This document shows, one piece after another, positions 61,099 to 64,000 of a DNA stretch of 64,000 nt (position 1 is its first letter; the number at the start of each line of letters is the position of its first letter). Under the pieces are notes generated by a model. The model did not search any database. It had not been told where the DNA came from and worked only from the letters and a program-made list of their open reading frames with translations. The stretch is from Poecilobothrus nobilitatus (Eukaryota; Arthropoda; Insecta; Diptera; Dolichopodidae), in contig OX352774.1 of the NCBI GenBank assembly GCA_947095535.1, forward strand, positions 267,193,843 to 267,257,842. Reading direction: 5' to 3'. A program made the position numbers and the translations under genes.

Positions 61099-62018
61099 CT
61101 TAGTTTTTCCATTTATTTGTCAGCAACAAAAGAACTTTATCAGCAAAAAGTTTATCAGCAACAAAAGAACTTTGGCTAAAGCTTGGTCACAAGTAATTGC
61201 CCATATTGTAATACCAATATCGAACAAAATTCCCAAATTTTTTTTAATAAATTCTAAAAGTGTAAAAAATAAAACGTGTTACGAGAGGAATATCTGTATT
61301 CTATATTTTATATTGTAAAAATAAAATTTAAAAGTGTTACGAAGAATATCTGTATACATATATCCATACATCAGTTACAAAAAAATATGCATACAAAATT
61401 TTAAAATATTTTATAAACAACGCCTAAATATCTTACAAGCCGGATTGGAACACTCAATTTATTTTGTACACAAATAGCCTTTTTTTCAAAGTTTTCGTTG
61501 AGTGTTCCAGCTTGTAAGTGTAAAGGCGTTGTTATAAATATCGTGCATTAAAATAACTTTTTTGTTGTGCATGTAGTTGTTTCTTCTTGATTTAATTTTT
61601 TTTTTGTATAGATATGGTAAGGTTTTTTAACCCTTTCAAGCCGAATGTTTTTGTTTTAAAAAATACCTTCTTAATTTTTCAAAATTTTTAATTTCTGTTT
61701 TTTAATATGACTAACTATGTAGCTTCCTTAGCGCCCAGTTATAACTTTCATTGAAATGCTTCCGGAAATTGTTTATTTTCATTTTTTTTGCAGGAAAGGC
61801 TTATACGGATAAAAAAGTACCTACATAAAATTATTAAAAATGAAACTAAAAAAACATTTTAGGTATCATAAATTCATAATTAAATTCATTAACATAAAAT
61901 TGACAATATAGGGAAGATAAAGGAGAAACAAAACAATCTTATTAATAAATATTGTTAACGTAACTATTTGATATACGCTACACCTAAAGTATAGGGTATA
62001 TTAACTTACCCTTACTTA
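61099..62018. other. Spacer between duplicated blocks, with an imperfect inverted repeat
   Basis: At about 61408-61550 two arms, TATAAACAACGCCTAAATAT...GGAACACTCAA and its near inverse TTGAGTGTTCC...AAAGGCGTTGTTATAAATAT, can form a hairpin with a loop of some 40 bases. A short direct repeat AGCAACAAAAGAACTTT(A/G) lies at 61122-61170. No gene seen. Confidence 0.6.
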
Positions 62019-63762
62019 CGATAACTTCCTTTTTAATGCTCTCGTGTAATGGAACCAACAGCCATTAACTTCAACACCAGGAAAAACAAAATTAATTGCA
62101 TTTCTTACACCCGTCTCAAAATCTGAGCGAAAAGAGGATGGACGGAATTCGAATAAGTTCGAATTGGATGAACTGCAACATATGAGTGTAAGATTCTTGC
62201 GATTTGTTTTTAATTAGAATGTAGATGAAAGGAAATACTTCTAAAGAAAATAATTAAAATGTTAATAAATGCAAGTTTAGGGGGAGGGCCGCGGTCGAAG
62301 TCGCGGTCAAGGTGGCGGGCGCGACGCAACTTGCGACGAGCTACGAAACGCGGCCCGCGTTATGCGATTTTTTTCACGCCTAACTACACTCATTTGCTCA
62401 CCTCCCTCGCTCAATAATATTTCACTTTACTTACGTGCTCTGCATGTGCAATATAAATTATCATCAATCGTGTATATCCACATTTGGGAACTGTACGAAA
62501 AGTTCCATCTAATAAGTACTGGCGATTTCCCTCTTCAATTTTTGTGCTTATTACACTTATACACTTAACTCCTTTATCAATGAAATCTCGCAATGTATTA
62601 ACTTTATAATAATAACATCTTTGATAGTTGAAAATATGGGCTATAAATGATATATTCTGTTTGAACACAGCTCAATTTTTGCAAAAATATTACTTAACAC
62701 CTTTATTCACTTACTCTTTCACAGAAAGAGAATTAAATTAAATTTAAATTATAATTTAAAAATTATAACCGTAATTCTCAATAAAATAGAGAATTTTAAT
62801 TGGTCAAAGGAATGGTCTGATCTTCTCAGCAAATATAAATGTGGACAATAAAAAAAACAATCAAAGAATATAAATGACAAAAACAAAAATATTTGATGAA
62901 TTCTTAAAAATTTATTTAATTAACTTAATGGGAGTTATGACCCAGTTGTTTTAGGACTTATGACCCAGTTGTTTTGGGACATATGATCCAGTTGTTTTGG
63001 GGTTTATGACCCACCAATGTGGGTCATAAATCCTATGGGACCTTTGACCTACTGCAGTGGACCTCTCAATGGAACTTATGACATGTAACCAAGTTAATTA
63101 CCTAATTGTTTAAATTATTACAATTTTACACACATATAAAATATATTCCACATATATATAAAATTCATATAAATTCAGATTTTACTGAACTTATTAAATT
63201 TCAATTGTCATAATAATTATGTTACTTGCAATAATTTTTTTGCTCAGTATTGTACGAAATAAATGCTCTCTTTCAAAGCTTTTAAAAAACTTTTTTAAAT
63301 AAAAAAGTAATTGGAAGCAATTTTTTAAAATTAATATTTATCAATGAAAAAATTAATTTTTTTAGCAAATAATGTAAAACAGATGAAATTTGAATACCCC
63401 TTTGGAAGAACTTAAAAAAAATTAATTGTTTTCGAGTTATTTCAAAATTTGTTAATTAATTGTATTTAAAATTTTAAGATTGTGTCATGTGTGTATAATG
63501 GTGTGCATCGGTGTGCATGATCAACAGATAAAGCGAAAAATGTATGAAAACATTAAAAGAACTTTTTGAGCTTTGAAAGCTTTTAATTTTTATATTCACT
63601 AATACGTAGGCGAATTTTTACATGACGTTTGAGTTCGACATAGCTTTTAACCTACCCTTAAGGAAAACGTTAATTTTTAAGATCTTTTGTATGAAAACCT
63701 GTATGCGTTGACATACTTTCGTATTAATTTTTAACAAAGTTTACTATTTTTAGAGTTAAATG

Positions 63763-63876
63763 TGATATAATTAAACTAAAATAAATTTCAACGCATACAG
63801 ATTTTTATACAAAAGTATTGAATCTTTTGTATAAAAATCTGTATGCGTTGAAATTTATTTTAGTTTAATTATATCA
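63763..63876. repeat. Perfect palindrome, copy 2
   Basis: Positions 63763-63815 and 63824-63876 are exact inverted copies with the same 8-base loop TATTGAAT as copy 1. No difference between the two copies was seen within the palindrome. Confidence 0.95.
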
Positions 63877-63935
63877 TAATAGCTACATATACCTAACGTA
63901 TAAAATATAGTTTATTTGTAACAATTTTAATAAAT

Positions 63936-64000
63936 TAGTTACTTGCTATTCCGTAATTTCGAGTTCCGGGATTTCGAGCTCCGGGATTTCGACCCCAACC
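63936..64000 (-). pseudogene. P-like fragment, copy 2, cut by window edge
   Basis: This matches the 14-base-repeat tail of the fragment at 60898-61098; one base changes the repeat TTCCGGGTTTTC to TTCCGGGATTTC. The P-like core should lie just beyond the window. Confidence 0.55.

Larger units (their letters stand above)
62019..64000 (+). repeat. Segmental duplication, copy 2 (runs off the window)
   Basis: Second copy of 58784-60959, lacking about 194 bases that in copy 1 hold the right MULE terminus; the junction lies near 63452. It starts inside the transposase sequence, so it cannot be an independent transposition of the whole MULE. It includes the transposase DGTF block (62411-62668 minus), the GC-rich patch, the TTATGACCCA cluster and the palindrome. 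Confidence 0.9.

Noticed and set aside
60902..61318. 138-codon plus-strand frame
   Set aside because: Antisense of the P-like fragment; no independent motif.

Overview
The window is strongly AT-rich animal nuclear DNA, most likely from a dipteran insect. Only two host genes can be supported, both on the minus strand. Positions 988-1672 hold the first coding exon of the homeobox gene caudal; its homeobox exon lies beyond the left edge of the window. Positions 38122-41089 hold a complete five-exon importin-beta gene (Ketel in Drosophila), whose exons join cleanly into 880 residues. From memory, caudal and Ketel also lie close together on chromosome arm 2L of Drosophila, so this may be old dipteran microsynteny, here stretched over about 40 kb by transposon insertion.

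Layout: 1-1672 caudal intron and exon; 1673-8200 upstream AT-rich DNA with two tRNA-derived SINEs and small inverted-repeat elements; 8210-12490 a TIR-bearing MITE followed by two copies of a 1.6-kb dispersed repeat (a third copy is at 31999-33450); 13800-23420 older repeats, a Helitron remnant, a foldback-like element, a third SINE and a local rearranged duplication; 26580-36970 a transposase-like ORF, a MITE with perfect terminal repeats, a decayed Gypsy LTR element, a Harbinger-like deletion element, and a pogo/Tigger element split by a Jockey-like fragment; 38122-41089 importin-beta; 41430-49520 a dense nest of related repeats with a long inverted repeat; 50030-53460 a CR1/Jockey-like retroelement with a deleted hAT copy nested in it; 54359-56802 another hAT; 57174-60330 a MULE with terminal inverted repeats; 58784-64000 a near-identical local duplication that includes part of the MULE, a perfect 53-bp-arm palindrome and a P-element-like fragment.

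The two host genes have no evident functional link beyond neighbourhood: one encodes a patterning transcription factor, the other the general nuclear import receptor. The rest is transposon-driven. The features most worth following are the MULE and the short elements sharing its terminal module, the duplicated block with its palindrome and GC-rich patch, and the long inverted repeat at 45595-47143. I saw no operon, CRISPR array, rRNA gene or convincing functional tRNA gene.
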